A stretch of 64,000 nucleotides of DNA from Ancylostoma caninum. Its lineage: Eukaryota; Nematoda; Chromadorea; Rhabditida; Ancylostomatidae. A program made the position numbers and the translations under genes. Positions within the stretch are counted from its first letter, which is position 1. Every line of letters starts with the position of its first letter. The stretch is taken from positions 62,001-126,000 of the forward strand of contig JBAJFG010000576.1 in assembly GCA_037903475.1 (NCBI GenBank), written 5' to 3'. Below the pieces are notes generated by a model. That model was not told where the DNA came from, searched no databases, and saw nothing but the letters and a program-made list of their open reading frames with translations. This document shows positions 32,480-44,725 of this stretch, one piece after another.

Positions 32480-34270
32480 AGGTTATTTCTGTGAGCAATA
32501 GTCCTCGAATTACGATTTTCTCAATTACGAAAATGCATGCAATCTTGAGAAAGGAATGCATGTACATGTTTCACATGCTTATTTGTTTGCAAACACGCAT
32601 ACAGACTTAAATTTATGTGGCGGAGCTGCGCCGCAAAAATTTATTCTTCAATACGTGATCTTGCACTGTCGAGCTCTTTGCAGAGGTATTAGAAATTGCC
32701 CTGAATACTTGGCTTCCATGGGTCATGTGCAGCCCATATAAACAGCAGACTGGCCAAAGAATATATAATGAAAACCAGAAGAATTTATTCATCGGTTCTC
32801 CAGAAAAACTTTTAATCGGCTAGATGTTGGAAATTACACAAGGTGCGACAGTGTCGTTGTGAAGTATGTCATAGGCTCACAAGCAGGTGTCTTGTGGAAC
32901 ACTACAACTCGTCCGACAGTGAGGAGATGAAATGTGTAACTTGTAATATCTAGAAAATTCTTATGTCTCCAACAATGCAACTTTCGTAGAATTACCAAGA
33001 GTTCTGGTGGATTCCTCCATGGTAAGAATCTCATACACAAAACTTGTGGAATGCGATTTCAGCATGCTCCTGATCAGCAATCCGCTACAGTTGGAGGATT
33101 GCATCTGGAGCTCAGGAGAAGGGATGTACAGCTAGGGAAGATCCAAGGAATGCGCTCAATTAAAGAGAAAGGCGATGCCCTACCGCATCAGTTTTTGCGA
33201 GTGTGTTTTAAAATGTGAGGATAAGCGTTACTCTGGAGCAAAAAGAGTTTTAAGGCTCAGATAACGGAAATGTGACATCTAATAAGTTAGGCATATCTTA
33301 CCAGTACTTGCAAATTCACCTATTTTAGTTGGATACACTTTTCCGATAGAACAACTCCAAGAATAGGTAATGGCATAAAGGTCAGTGTACGGTAGTCTGC
33401 ATAGGTACATTCATCAAATGTCAATAGGGGCAAACTATGTTCTTGTAGATGAGCATAGATCCAAAAACACAACGCTGCCATAGCCTAGTGGAATGAATAA
33501 ATCCATTACTTACAAAACCCTGGCACAAGTCAATGAACAACTCATCTAAAACCACAACCAAAGAAACTCTCAAAGAAATTCTCATGCACTTTTACGGATC
33601 ATTCCTGTTGTGCAAGAATATTACAGTATTGAAATGCATCCGACATCAGTGAATAATAGCTAGATGGACATAAATCTGGAACACACCAAGTGAAAAATAG
33701 ATGAACGAGGGAATTTTGATGATCAGCTAAGCTTCTACCTTTGCCTTTTCACGTTTTTTAGCGACATGATGGCTAAGGCCTGAAAAGAAAATAATTGCTC
33801 GATGCTATGAATCACAGCGAGGGAGAGAGAAGCTTGCAATAAGTTGTCATTCTACAGAAGAAAATGAAAGGCCGCAGCATGATTGCAAAGATATTTCAGT
33901 TCTTTTTTTTCCTCGTCCTAATTATACGTTATCTAGGAAGGCCCACAGTTCGAACCTAGAAAAAAAAACTGGAACAACAGTGAATATCATCACTTACATT
34001 AACACCTAGCCAGACAAACTTCCGCAGCTTCCGCGGAGCTATCTCGGGACCTATCGCAGGTAACTCAAAGGCCGAACACGGTCCGCGGAACTTCCGAACA
34101 GGCTCTATAAGGATGAGGCGTTTGAGAGGGTAGGCCTTCTGTGCACGAGACGTATTCAGGCTCTGACGAAGGCAATATCGTCGGAACCTAGGCCTTTTGG
34201 ACTATCGAATAAAAGTATCTGGCTAACAATCTTGGCCTAGAACATCTGTAACAAGTAACTGTACAAGTTA
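32480..34270. other. Unannotated stretch
   Basis: A 68-codon minus-strand frame (32834-33040) and scattered short frames show no recognised domain. Near 34163-34190 there is CTGACGAAGGCAATATCGTC followed by GGAACC, which resembles a decayed hammerhead-ribozyme core as found beside Penelope-like elements. No reverse transcriptase was seen nearby. Confidence 0.4.
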
Positions 34271-36301
34271 GCGGGAATTTAGTGCGGATTTTCTCGGTCG
34301 ACACTGTGAGGGAGAAGGATCAGACGGGTGATATGGCAGTAGTGTCGACCTTGAAATGTGTTCTAGTGTTCCTTTTCTACTTAAACGTATTAAGATCATT
34401 CATAGAAATACTGGCTAAGTGTCTGAACCACCCAAGGTCTTTAAAAAACTTTGTTTTGTTCACACTTGTTCGTGAGAGAGTTTGCTCAGTCAGTGACAGG
34501 TGAAATACCTTTGGCATTGATTTTGAATGCTCCATAAGGTTTCCTAAGGTCTTCTTGAGCGCTCATCAGTTCGTATCATTTGCCTGTTTGTCCGCAGCTC
34601 GTATCCACCGTAATCGACATTTTGAAGGGTGGGCATGAAGTTTTGAACCACTACATTTTCCTTTAAAAAAACAAATAAAAAAATTAGAGGACCATCTAAG
34701 AAAAGAAATGGTGGAAGTTTCCGGGGTTTTTGAGCACGCTGGAAGCGATAGTAGACGCCATTACTCGAGAAAGCTCGATTCTCGCTCGAAACGACAAATT
34801 TTTTTGGTGGGCGGGAGTTTTGACGCGCACTGTATGATTATCCTTCGTACCAATGTAAAAACCCATACTTTGCCGTGCTCTACCCTCTCCAGCACAGAGG
34901 AAGGTTCGAGGTATTTTTAAGTTTAGAGCGGGTTCAGCAGGTGGCCTTTACTGTGAAGCATCTGTATTTGAAACGTACATATGTACCTTCGAAAAGGCGG
35001 ATCACTGTGGACATTTTACTTGCAGAGCCTGCAACATCTGCAAGGAGAAATTCGCTTTTCAGGCAAATCGAGTAACTCAAGGAGAGCAATTTACATCATG
35101 AGGATGGATTGTTTAGAAAATATGACAGGAAAACTACAGTTACTTCATGTTCGACAACCATTTGCACTTATTTCCAGCATGGGGATTTTTTCTTTTTGGA
35201 AACAGGAACATTTATCAGTAACTGGATATAATCTGAATACTAGACTGCAAATGCCACATACTGCTTTAGAAGTCAAGGAATGGGTTGCGTTGTGGCTCTA
35301 CCGTGACTTTCAAAATGTGGGGCTTGGTTCTATCACTCAAGTAGTTTTTGAAGCAATATCGCTTTCTGTTCTTATAGCTATATCAATTGTAGTTTTCTTC
35401 TTCATATTAATCTGAAATTGTGGGCCGGATCAGTGCATTTTACAGCAACAAAAACCTTCAGGAAAGGTTTACGCCGATATTTCCTTTGGTCACCTGCAAG
35501 CGTCCAAAGCATATTTGTAAATGAAAAATGGCATGGATCAAGAATTATTGGGCAAGATCTAGCCCTGCAAAAATCTGGTTACTGCTGTGAAATAAGCCAG
35601 CAAATCTTATACAATAACTTAGCCCCTCCATAACAACAGTAGTTACCAGTCTTTCGGAGTAACACAGAAAAAAATCCCCATCAGAGGCCGGGCCACATCT
35701 CAGAAGGATTTGGACGCTTCTTGAGCAGATGGAACCATTGTGAGGGGATCATACAATGGTGTACACCTACGTATGCCCTGGGGTTGTATTCGGGAAAAAA
35801 TGAGGGATATTTTGAGGCGAGTGGAACGAGAGCTCACCCCGGTGACAGGAGATGAGCAATGCCTGTCCTCTCTGCACGGTCGTCGGCATGCTAGCATGCG
35901 TACGCTTCGTACTTCAGAGACGGACAACTGATACATGCCACAATACCACGGAACGGTCTAGTGGTGACCATTTCGGAGAATATCACGTAATTATTGAATC
36001 GGCATGTCGATTGGATCCAGGTCTCTGAGTCAAAGATGAGACCATTAATTTTAAAAACAGGCCGATCGAACTCAACCAACTGCTCAACCCTTCATGTTGA
36101 TCCACCATTTCCTCTCGATGCCTGTTCATTCTATACTTTCTTCTCATTTTCCATGCTACACAACCACGATTATCAAGATCCTGGCACTTTTCAAGGACTT
36201 TTTTTCATGGATTTGTGTGAGCGAATGATTTTGTATGTCCAGAAAAAGCAAAAAAACCCCTAGTTGTTATCCAGTTTTAACCCCGATGAGTTTTAAATTA
36301 G
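34271..36301. other. Unannotated stretch with weak coding hints
   Basis: The plus-strand frame 34981-35415 (about 144 codons from a non-ATG position) ends in a strongly hydrophobic tail (SLSVLIAISIVVFFFILI) like a C-terminal membrane anchor. The frame at 34875-35075 overlaps it in another phase. A 63-codon ATG frame lies at 35740-35931. None matches a family I know. These could be pieces of a broken membrane protein gene. Confidence 0.35.
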
Positions 36302-36510
36302 CACTTCCAAAGAAGGAACTCAGTAATAAACGATGAAACTGGGAACCAAAACCACCCCGTGTGGGACTCAGTGCAGAAGTTTCCTTTCGAGGATCTCACG
36401 GCCTCGTTCACCGGCAATTTCACCGAGCCTCCGCCGCCGCTATTCCTCGCACCGGTGTTTGGTTGTCTTTGCATCCAAGGACTCGTCGTCAATTGTATGG
36501 GCCGTTCAAG
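36302..36510 (+). CDS. Candidate internal exon of an unidentified secreted or membrane protein
   Basis: A 209-bp open block lies between a TTAAATTAG acceptor (ends 36301) and a strong donor, TTCAAG|GTAAGTG (36511). It encodes about 69 residues, including QNHPVWDSVQKFPFEDLTAS, a potential N-glycosylation site (NFTE), a PPPP run and FGCLCIQGLVVNCMGRS. The last part resembles the C-x-C...V-x-C-x-GR pattern of a leucine-rich-repeat N-terminal cap, which is suggestive only. The block is richer in GC than its surroundings, as nematode exons often are. No partner exon was found within reach. Confidence 0.35.
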
Positions 36511-37793
36511 GTAAGTGCCCGCTGCTGACAACTCGCGCCATTCATTCACCTCAATTCATGCGCTCATCCGATTCATCTCTTTCCTTGTTATCCGCCCAAT
36601 ACATCTACAAGTTTCGTTTATACTTTTCCGTAGAACACCACTATTACCATGAAAATTATAACTTTCCTCTAAAATATCGCTAAATCGTCGTTGTTTGTCC
36701 CATACTGACAGCATTTCTTATTTGGTGACGCTCTGCAGGGCACAATCGCCCATTGTTCAGTGGGCGCTCTTGACCCGTCGTCACTCAATTCAGCAGCACT
36801 AGTATTTCCTTGGCACTCACGTCAACACACACTCTTCAGGATGCAGCTACCGTACTCGCATGTGCACGTACTGTCGTGGTGACGAGACAAAAAAATTGTT
36901 CTCTTTTTGTTTCGCAAGGAAACCTTTCTGTTTTTTTTTTCGAGAACTACATTTTTCCTGAGAAGCTAGTGACTTAAATTTAATAAATTCAATTTGAACA
37001 ATGACAATCTAAACAAGCACATTCCAATGCCCAAGTGGTGTTGTAATTCCGAAATTTCTTTGAGATGAACACCTAAAGAGTTTTGTCACATGTACTAAGG
37101 TAACGAATTCGCTAACATTCCTTCCTCATCTTGAGGCGAAAAATTCAGTACACTTGTCAGAATAATCATCAGCAACCCATTTTTTCCTTGCTACCTGAAC
37201 CACTCATGTTAAGGTATTGATACCCATATCAATATTAGAGGACCATCAGTTCTAAGGTTCGTTTCTGACGAAGTTCAACAAGGCATCCAGACATGTATAG
37301 AAGTCATTTTATGCCAATTTGTATAAGGAGTCATAGACTCAGTTCGGTTCACTACAGTTGGGGTACGTAGATTTTCTGATAAAACACTCATAAGTACCAT
37401 CTCCGTACATAGTGAAGAAGGCACAAGCGAATGGACAATGCTTGTTGGCTCATTCCTCTGCTTCAATCTCCCTCTTTTTCGATGATCTAAATCTCATTTG
37501 ATAGGGTTGAATACGAATTATAATATTTTCTGAGGACAAACACAAATACACATTAATAGAAAGCTTGTCATATAGCGAAGAAGAATCACAGGCCAATATC
37601 AAGTACATTGATAGTTACAAGGCAAAAGAAACATTTTTTGACAAAGTTCTTTGGTAAGATTGAAGTTCACAGCATTATACAAGACTACAACTTATTATAG
37701 CAAACAAATTCGTTATCCGACCGGACTGGACTCCGACGTACTATAAATGTAGCTCTAGATTTTTTACTCTGCACGATTTCACGGAATGAGGAT
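36511..37793. other. Unannotated stretch
   Basis: AT-rich and without a supported gene. A 63-codon minus-strand frame (37275-37466) has no recognised domain. Confidence 0.45.
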
Positions 37794-38054
37794 ATGAAGT
37801 TAGCTAGCGTACTTTTTATTTTCTGGATAATTAAAATTCAAATTCAAGTACTATATCTTTGTCGAAAATCTTATGAGCTTTTTGACAAAAAATGTCATAC
37901 CTACATAGCTGCAACTCTCAGAAAACTTTTTGTGAGGCTTCGACGAAAAACCGTAATATTTGAAGTTAATCGTACTTCGTCTCCTAAATGTAGCAAGACA
38001 AAAACCAAGAAAAGTATGAATTCCGGACAGAGAAGCTCTACAGCAAAATTTTAG
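37794..38054 (+). CDS. Small predicted secreted protein or first piece of a broken C-type lectin
   Basis: The ATG at 37794 opens 86 codons. Residues 1-22 (MKLASVLFIFWIIKIQIQVL) form a plausible signal peptide. Then comes C-x(8)-FDKKCHTY, which looks like the first conserved cysteine region of nematode C-type lectin-like domains. The expected continuation (W-x-EA...C) is absent in this frame, and the remaining residues are basic (KTKTKKSMNSGQRSS). Hence it is either a frameshifted lectin remnant or chance. A G12 tract lies just after the stop. Confidence 0.3.
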   Translation: MKLASVLFIFWIIKIQIQVLYLCRKSYELFDKKCHTYIAATLRKLFVRLRRKTVIFEVNRTSSPKCSKTKTKKSMNSGQRSSTAKF

Positions 38055-38236
38055 GGGGGGGGGGGAGAGGACAAAGCAATATGATGTAATAGAAGATCTA
38101 CAATTAGCTACGCTGCTAGTGATTACAACTTCCGAAAACGCTTACTGCTTACACTAGTGAGAATTGTGTTCATCTTTATTTCTGCGCCCTCCAGCTTACA
38201 AGAACTGTAGGAAAATAAGGTTGGTAAAGGTTGTGA

Positions 38237-38316
38237 TCACACATCGGGCCATCTTGTTGGTTGTGTTCTTCTCGTTTTTCTTGGATTCCATCCCAAAGCT
38301 GTTTCTGTCCATCTCT
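38237..38316 (-). pseudogene. Fragment of RTE-type LINE C-terminus
   Basis: The minus strand reads ERWTETALGWNPRKTRRTQP then TRWPDV and a stop. RTE-type elements of nematodes carry a similar stretch in the region after the RT (W-x-R-A-x-x-D-W-x-PRD-x-KRT-x-GRPPTRWSD). The match is short and partly decayed. Confidence 0.45.
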
Positions 38317-38479
38317 CAGCTTTTTGATATACTGTGAAATCTATGAACAGAAGAGAGCTGACTTCACCGCTGGCGACAAAGTGCGAAAGGTCCATTTTCA
38401 GTGCATACCGGTCCCAAATCGTAACAGACGAGGCGTTTAGTAAATTTTGTTCGCCACCTTGTTCACCTCCTGTCAATTA

Positions 38480-39090
38480 GCTCCAGCAGCACTTGATCAA
38501 TCAGAAAAAGATATCTTTTTTCTGAAAAGTCAAGTTTTGTTGAATATATTCACATGTGTTTCAGTGGCAAGTTACGGATGCACAGACCGCCTACTAAATA
38601 ATGCTATTGTTTCTGAGAAGTTTCATGACCATCACCCGTTCACAGTTGGAAGATGTTGAGAGCCGAATCTTTCCAGAAGTGCATTTCTATTCATAGGTTC
38701 TGTGTGCTTGCAACAAGGCTCTTGTCCGATTAGGCTAGGAAAAGAGTAAAAAATAGGAGAACACAAAAACCATGTTTTGAATTATCGCACAAAGTTGTCC
38801 GCAGAAATCATTTTAAAAAAGGGTGATCGAAAACGTATTCTCTTTCAGAATTCAGACAGCACAAATCTTGCTCCTCGTAATGGGTCAAAGCTTGTCTCTC
38901 TAGCCCCTGAAATGATGGAGTTATGAATTTCCAAAACTTCATTACTGAGCTGCAGCCATTATTTTTGGGACAACCTAGTAGTAAAATAGTTTTTTTTTTC
39001 AGAGAGCTGATGAAATAGTTATTTTTTGCCATTCCCTAGTAAATTGTTGCAAAACAAAAAGCTATTTGTTAAACTATTTTTTCTAGGGTG
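38480..39090. other. Unannotated stretch with one mariner-like terminus
   Basis: AGGTTGTCCCAAAAATAATG on the minus strand (ending near 38975) resembles a mariner-type terminal repeat. No partner end was found on either side, so no element is called. Confidence 0.35.
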
Positions 39091-39094
39091 GTGA

Positions 39095-39990
39095 TGACGT
39101 CACGATACTTTGCAAGCTTTGGCTACTTAAAAACTTATTTGTAACTTGCTTTGAGCGAATTCTTATGAGCAAATTGCTCTAGGTTTTTGAGTACATAGGG
39201 TGGACATGAAGCACACAGGACCCATGGATTTTTTCAGGGAGGTTCGCTATCAAAGTGTTAAAGCCGCAGCTGGTTAAGACTTTTGCTACTGGGTGCACTC
39301 TAGGCATTCCTGACAGCAAATCGCATTCGGAATCCCGGACATCCTCCAGCAATCCGCACAAAAACTCCTATTTACGGCCGCAGCGGATGTGCAGCCGCGA
39401 ATCCAGGGGCCCGCACGGGCGCTCGCTCGCATCACCGTCCAATCGTGCTTAATTGTTTTGAGGACGTGTCTCATAGTGCTAACTCAATTGTGTTGAGCCT
39501 CCGTACTGGCCCTCAATTGCTTGTCCCATTTGCATAGCCATCCATAATCAGTCCTAGTTGGCCACGCCCACAACACACCATCCGACCATCCCTACTAGGG
39601 AACCCGTGGCCCACGCCCATTCCCAGGCCACGTTTAAATTGCAAGGGCTGCTGCTTTCGTCTCTAATTGAATCTATTTTGCTCGTAAATGATTAATATGT
39701 TATGAATAAAAAAGTGCCGATACTGCCGCCGCAGCGAGCAGCTTCTACATCCCACTTCACGTCTCACCACTGCAGCTATGCAGCCATTACACAGCAGTTG
39801 GATGTCAGAACGGCGCCAAATCGCCCGTTTCTGGCACGTCAACCACAAGTTGACGTCTACCAGTAGCACTTTCATATATAGAAATTGCTGTCAAAAGTGG
39901 TGGAGCCCGGAAGCCACGCCCACCCCCGTGGACAAGAGCGCTATTGACAGCTGGTCCTCAAAGATTCGCACCCTTTTTGTCTGCTAGCGT
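39095..39990. promoter_or_regulatory. GC-rich island with CRE and repeated CCACGCCC motifs
   Basis: TGACGTCA (a full cAMP-response element palindrome) lies at 39095-39102. CCACGCCC, the KLF/Sp-type core, occurs three times, at 39562, 39611 and 39914. ATTTGCAT (octamer, reverse) lies at 39527, and the inverted repeat ACGTCAAC-CACAA-GTTGACGT at 39836-39856. Base composition is GC-richer than the flanks and no protein gene is apparent. This is a candidate regulatory region for an unidentified gene; motif density alone is weak evidence. Confidence 0.3.
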
Positions 39991-39999
39991 CCTTGGCGT

Positions 40000-42150
40000 C
40001 GTTCAAATATCAATAGGTGCGTGGAGCGAGAAGTTTTTGTGGGGTTGGAGTCCAGCCGGCAATTCTGGGGCAAGGGTTGCCTTATTTGCTTGATTTTTTT
40101 TTTCAATTTCAATTACTGAAAAGTTTTTGCACTACTCATTTTTTCTTTCTAGCACGACCTCAACAGAGCAGCTAAAATCCAATTGTCGCTTGTAACTTTT
40201 AGAAAACTGCACCCGTATTCATGAAAGTTTGCGGAAAGATTGTGATTGACTAGCCTCCCGATGTGGACGAATTTTCCGGAACAAATTTATGTGCTTCGCA
40301 AACGCTACTTTTCTCAGTCAGCACTGAAAAGTAGTGATAAATTCAGCGATATGTCGCACATTTAGCTCGAGAAACTCGTCCAGGACGCTTAGAATCTTTC
40401 CGGGAACACTGAGGAATACATGTATGTGCTCTCGAAAGCTGTTTTCAGACGATGTTTGATAATTAGTGCATAATGCTCCTCTTTCTCGCACCACCACCTC
40501 CATTTTGGCACACGTGTTTTTTTCCTGTCTATCGTCTCTTGAATTATCATTATCACCCTCAGTGAAAGAAGACCGTATACGAAGTAAATCTTTTGATTTT
40601 ATTTTTCACTTCATTTCCTTTTCATACTATTTGCCTTTCACTGTGGGGACCCAAGCGGAAAATAAAAATAATAAAAATATTAATTATAATAATAATTAAT
40701 AAATAAAAAATATATTAAAAAATATAATAAAAATAAACTAATAGAAATAAACTAAAACAAAACCTTTATTTGTATGAAAGTATTCTCTCTCACCTTTCAT
40801 CTCTTGTAGTGGAATTTCCTTCAGCTCGAATTCTTGGAAGTTTTCCAGAGCCCTTTAAACCAATGCGAAGATTAAATTGCTCCGCCCCTTTATAAATACA
40901 TATGTAGTTTGCACAAAAAATCATAAAACTCCCAACTTGCACGACTCGCTGCTTTGCTGATGGATATAGCGAAGCATTTCTCGTTAAAATCCAAGGCATG
41001 CCACATCAAATGACTTCTTTCTATCTTCGAACACGGTGTTTCGCATCAGTTCACTTCATTTTTTCCAACTTGAGTTGATGCAGAGCATCGAGTCAGAAGA
41101 AGACAGGTCCATATTCAATTCTTAAGGTTTGCTAAAACAATTTTTGTGCGGACATTGAGCACGAAATACATGAGAGTTAGGCGGCAAAGAATGAGGAACA
41201 CATGGTCAATAATCCATAGAAAACTCCCAGGAATCCAACGAGTTCTGGAATAAACAAAAGTTTTCCGTCTTCGCCATGTCCTTTGCATTCGCCTTCTTCT
41301 CCGTCTGTCTACTTCGCCCTGTTGGTTTCTTTCTTTCCATGTGGGTATTGGTTGCAACTACGGATAATTTATTCTATGCCGGGAACTTATCTTCGCAAAC
41401 AAATATGGAATGAATAGCATTTTTCACAATGTTCTTTTTTCTTGCTTTTCTATAATGGCTTCTCCATATCTTTACATTTACAGATTTTATAAGCTACAGA
41501 ATTTTTCGTCCTAAGCTGTAAAATACTAAAAAAAACTCCTTCATCGCTTGTCTTCCAATGTAAGTGCCAGTCCCCCATCCCTCGAAAATGAAAGGATCAG
41601 CGAATTTTTCGATTATACAGCATCAATTAGACTCGGATTTTATACTAGTTTGTTTTGATTCCTTATTTTTATCGATGCCTTTCAAATATTTTCATTCGCG
41701 GCAAAGTCAGAAGTGGTTGTCAACAGCTCCATTCCCTAAATTCCGGCAATCCGAAACACCAGTGACATAAAGACCCCAGATTTTCTTCCCATACACTCCC
41801 GCCTCCCCGTCCATCCACGTTCTCAAATAATGTCCACTTCCAAGAGAATGGCTGAACTCAGTCGCTATTTTACATCAAATGCAGTTGTGTTTTTTCTTTT
41901 ACACATCTATTTCAACTAGAGAACAAACCATGTTTACGGACATCTGAAGTTACCGTAACTGAATGCAGAAAACATAGTGCATGATTCCCCGCTTTCTTAA
42001 GAATAGGGAAGCTGGTTGTTTAACGGTTCAATTTGAAAACTGGTGGCTTTGTTGCTTTCTCGGTTGTTTCGCCTTAAAATAAAATAGTTTTGAAGAACCA
42101 CAGAATAGAATATTGTATTCTTGAACCGCTTATTTAGCCATAGTAAAAGT
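40000..42150. other. Unannotated AT-rich stretch
   Basis: No supported gene. The segment 40661-40765 is almost pure A/T (TAATAAAAATAT-type low complexity). A polypyrimidine-rich part lies at 41400-41560. Confidence 0.5.
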
Positions 42151-42158
42151 AGATTGAG

Positions 42159-42353
42159 TCAAAAGAAATTAGATTCCGCCCTGTGATCCTTTCCTTTCTT
42201 ATCTTTCCTCGCTATCATTCCCCGTGCAGCTTTTCCTCTTTGCAACGCTTCCATAATCGTATCGGCTGCGGAACGGACAGCCGTCCATCCTGAAAATCCT
42301 CGATTCTCTGTCGGCACGGGCTGCATTTCCTGCTCTTTGTCATCGCCATTCAT
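42159..42353 (-). CDS. Candidate minus-strand terminal exon, unidentified
   Basis: The frame runs from the ATG at 42353 to a TGA at 42159, 64 codons: hydrophilic, with RSAADTIMEALQRGKAARGM and a lysine-rich end. Composition is codon-like and GC-rich relative to the flanks. The frame can be extended upstream on the minus strand to about 42440 (RRRRPRDWQHLRSSS) if an intron acceptor lies there. A second minus-strand frame at 42457-42702 (ESVNGKGAEFEEDAKILIG) could be an earlier exon. I recognise no family and there is no strong splice-site proof. Confidence 0.3.
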   Translation of the reverse strand: MNGDDKEQEMQPVPTENRGFSGWTAVRSAADTIMEALQRGKAARGMIARKDKKGKDHRAESNFF

Positions 42354-43310
42354 GGGCGACGACGAGCGGAGATGCTGCCAATCCCGTGGCCGTCGTCGCC
42401 GCCCTTTGACGACCGATCTTGCTCAGCCAGCTGTCCACTCATTACGCAACATTGCACTAGTGCAACGTAAGTGCAAATAAATAGCGCAAATGCAGTCGAA
42501 ATCGGAGTCTTCCAGAAAATGGAAGGAGACAGCGGTGGAGGCTGGTCAGCTGCTGCTCGTCTGCAGCTAATCCGCCACAATGCGGTCCATCGCACAGATG
42601 GGCGCGGCCGATTAGAATCTTGGCATCTTCTTCGAATTCCGCTCCTTTACCATTGACAGATTCATGAGACTTGGGTGTCCCCGGGGACAAACAGCGCTGC
42701 ATTTCTTAACCCTTCTTTCAAATTTTCAGCTAAATGCATTGAGGGTTTTTATGCTCCTGCTTCACTTTCTACCTGTCCCCTTCTGTCCTACTCCACTATT
42801 ACACCTAAAGCGCTATTACTCAACATTATAGTAGGGTGACTGAACCTATTCCCCTCACCTCAGCTCCTCTCACCTGCCCAGATTACACCTATGAATATTC
42901 AATCCACTACTAATACGCATCGGATTACCATGTGCACAGGTACAGAGGGGTGTGACTAGTATCAGACATCTGGCACAGTTCGTCCTAAGAAATTCAATCA
43001 TCTGACTCATCAAGGGAAACCCTCTTTTCCATTGGATTTGCTTGGATTTTTTATTAGTTTTGTTACTGGTTTTGCTCTGGTTACCCTATAGGTTAATTCT
43101 TCCTCCTCGACAATGACCAATCCACTCTTCCATTTTCGTGCTTAGTATATGTGGATGATTGTTTAAAAAAAAAGGATTCCACTGCGTCTACAATCATTCT
43201 TGTTCCGCTCACACCTCCGGAACAAATTTCGACTTTCCAGAAGATCGAAAGATCCAGTGTTTCTGATCTTCTCGCGTTGGACATTCCAAAAGCAATTCGT
43301 ATGCAATTCT

Positions 43311-44118
43311 TATGCCATATTCTTATGTTAGTTATTTATATTTTGTAACATATTATTTCTTCATAACGAAAGTATTTTCCTATTCCTCATTGAAGACCTT
43401 GCCCGAGACCTGGTATGTAGCCATTTCGTGGATCTCATTTTTACAATGTTGGTGTTTTTCAGATTTCCTTCCCTGTTTTCCATTCAACTCCATATTCCTA
43501 GGCAAGATCTGCCTCTTTTTGAGAAACCTTCCTTTTTCGAACGGGCGATTCCCCAAACAATCTCTAATACATTCCTCCGAGCACCGAATCGTTTATGCCA
43601 ACTGCTTCCCAAAATGCGCAAGGTGCCAAGGAATCTAAATCCGGAAGTGCTTTAGCTAGTGTTTTCCATGAACTTTCACGGGATGATCATAAGCTTTCCT
43701 CTCATTCAGATTGGAGGGGTTCTCCGAGAAAAATTCAATATATGCTGCTATTTTCGATATCAGTGCAAAATGGGCACCAAACTTTTTCTTTTTATTTTCT
43801 CTTTTTGAACTAGTAGAGCCTCCTTCGTTTTTTTTTAATTATTTTTCATCGCTGACTGAGACTAATCATTTTCACGAATTATGCTTTTGCGTGAAAAACT
43901 CGACTATCATAGAAGGACGAGAAGATCACATTCTTCCCAAGGATGTTCAAGACCTCACCTTCAACGTTTCAACGATCGAGTTTTTCAGACAAATACTGGT
44001 ATAATTTGTCTGAGAAACCTGCCACTGTCACACATGGCAAGTGAACTTTCCAGGAACATTTATGAACCCAGTTCATCCTCATCTGCTAGAAAATTCAGCG
44101 AAACTTGTTGGAAATAAG
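43311..44118 (+). other. Possible broken coding region, pyrimidine-rich
   Basis: Overlapping plus-strand frames (43428-43655, 43595-43813, 43711-44004, 43881-44117) contain stretches with protein-like composition, such as KESKSGSALASVFHELSRDD and SELSRNIYEPSSSSSARKFS, in different phases. TTTTTCAG acceptor-like sites occur (for example near 43462). No consistent exon chain or known domain emerged. Confidence 0.25.
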
Positions 44119-44559
44119 TATGCATGTTATCTTCTTGTACACGGTGTATACAGTTAACAGGTACATATATAGGGTGTATAGTTGGGAAAGTAGAGTTTTT
44201 CTTCACTCTTCTGCCTGTATGAGGGCTGTACGCAAAGGAAAACGAATCGATTTCCATTCTTTTTTTCTCTCCACTCTTCTTCCTTTCTCTAAAATATTGT
44301 TGGAGTACGTCAACAAGGTCTCCGAATATAGAAAGAAATTTTAAGCCAATTTCAAGCCCCTGTGATGTTCCTGATTTGTAAAAAAAACCTCATAATTTAT
44401 GTCTACCCTCATAATCCTTGACTAGACAATCCCATGGCATGTGGGGTGTTAAGCGAGATTCCGGAACGAAGTCCAAGCGATATTCGATGAAGGAGAAATT
44501 GAAAACTGAGAAAGAAGCGTCCCGAAATGTATGCACAGGATTATGTACTTCAGAACCCT

Positions 44560-44591
44560 GTTAGGGTCCCTACTCGAATAGGGACCCTAAC
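44560..44591. repeat. 32-bp palindrome
   Basis: GTTAGGGTCCCTACTCGAATAGGGACCCTAAC pairs along its whole length except next to the centre. It lies 150 bp before the proposed TMTC start codon. It lacks a U-run, so it is not a bacterial-type terminator; it could be a cruciform or a binding site. Confidence 0.85.
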
Positions 44592-44725
44592 ATGTTGCTT
44601 CATTCTTTTTTTTGCATCTTCTGTTTGCCCTGATTGGGATTTCTTCCGTCAATTCCACGTTCATCCATAAAAACGCTGACGCCATTCTTTAACCAATTTT
44701 TTCAAGGTTTCATCTCACGTGTGCC

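Noticed and set aside
35731..35757. ACCATTGT...ACAATGGT inverted repeat as a regulatory site
   Set aside because: Eight-base arms are expected by chance several times in a window this size.
38955..38977. Complete mariner element ending at AGGTTGTCCCAAAAATAATG
   Set aside because: No matching inverse end or transposase sequence was found on either side.
44560..44591. Rho-independent terminator
   Set aside because: The context is eukaryotic, there is no U-run and the palindrome has almost no loop.
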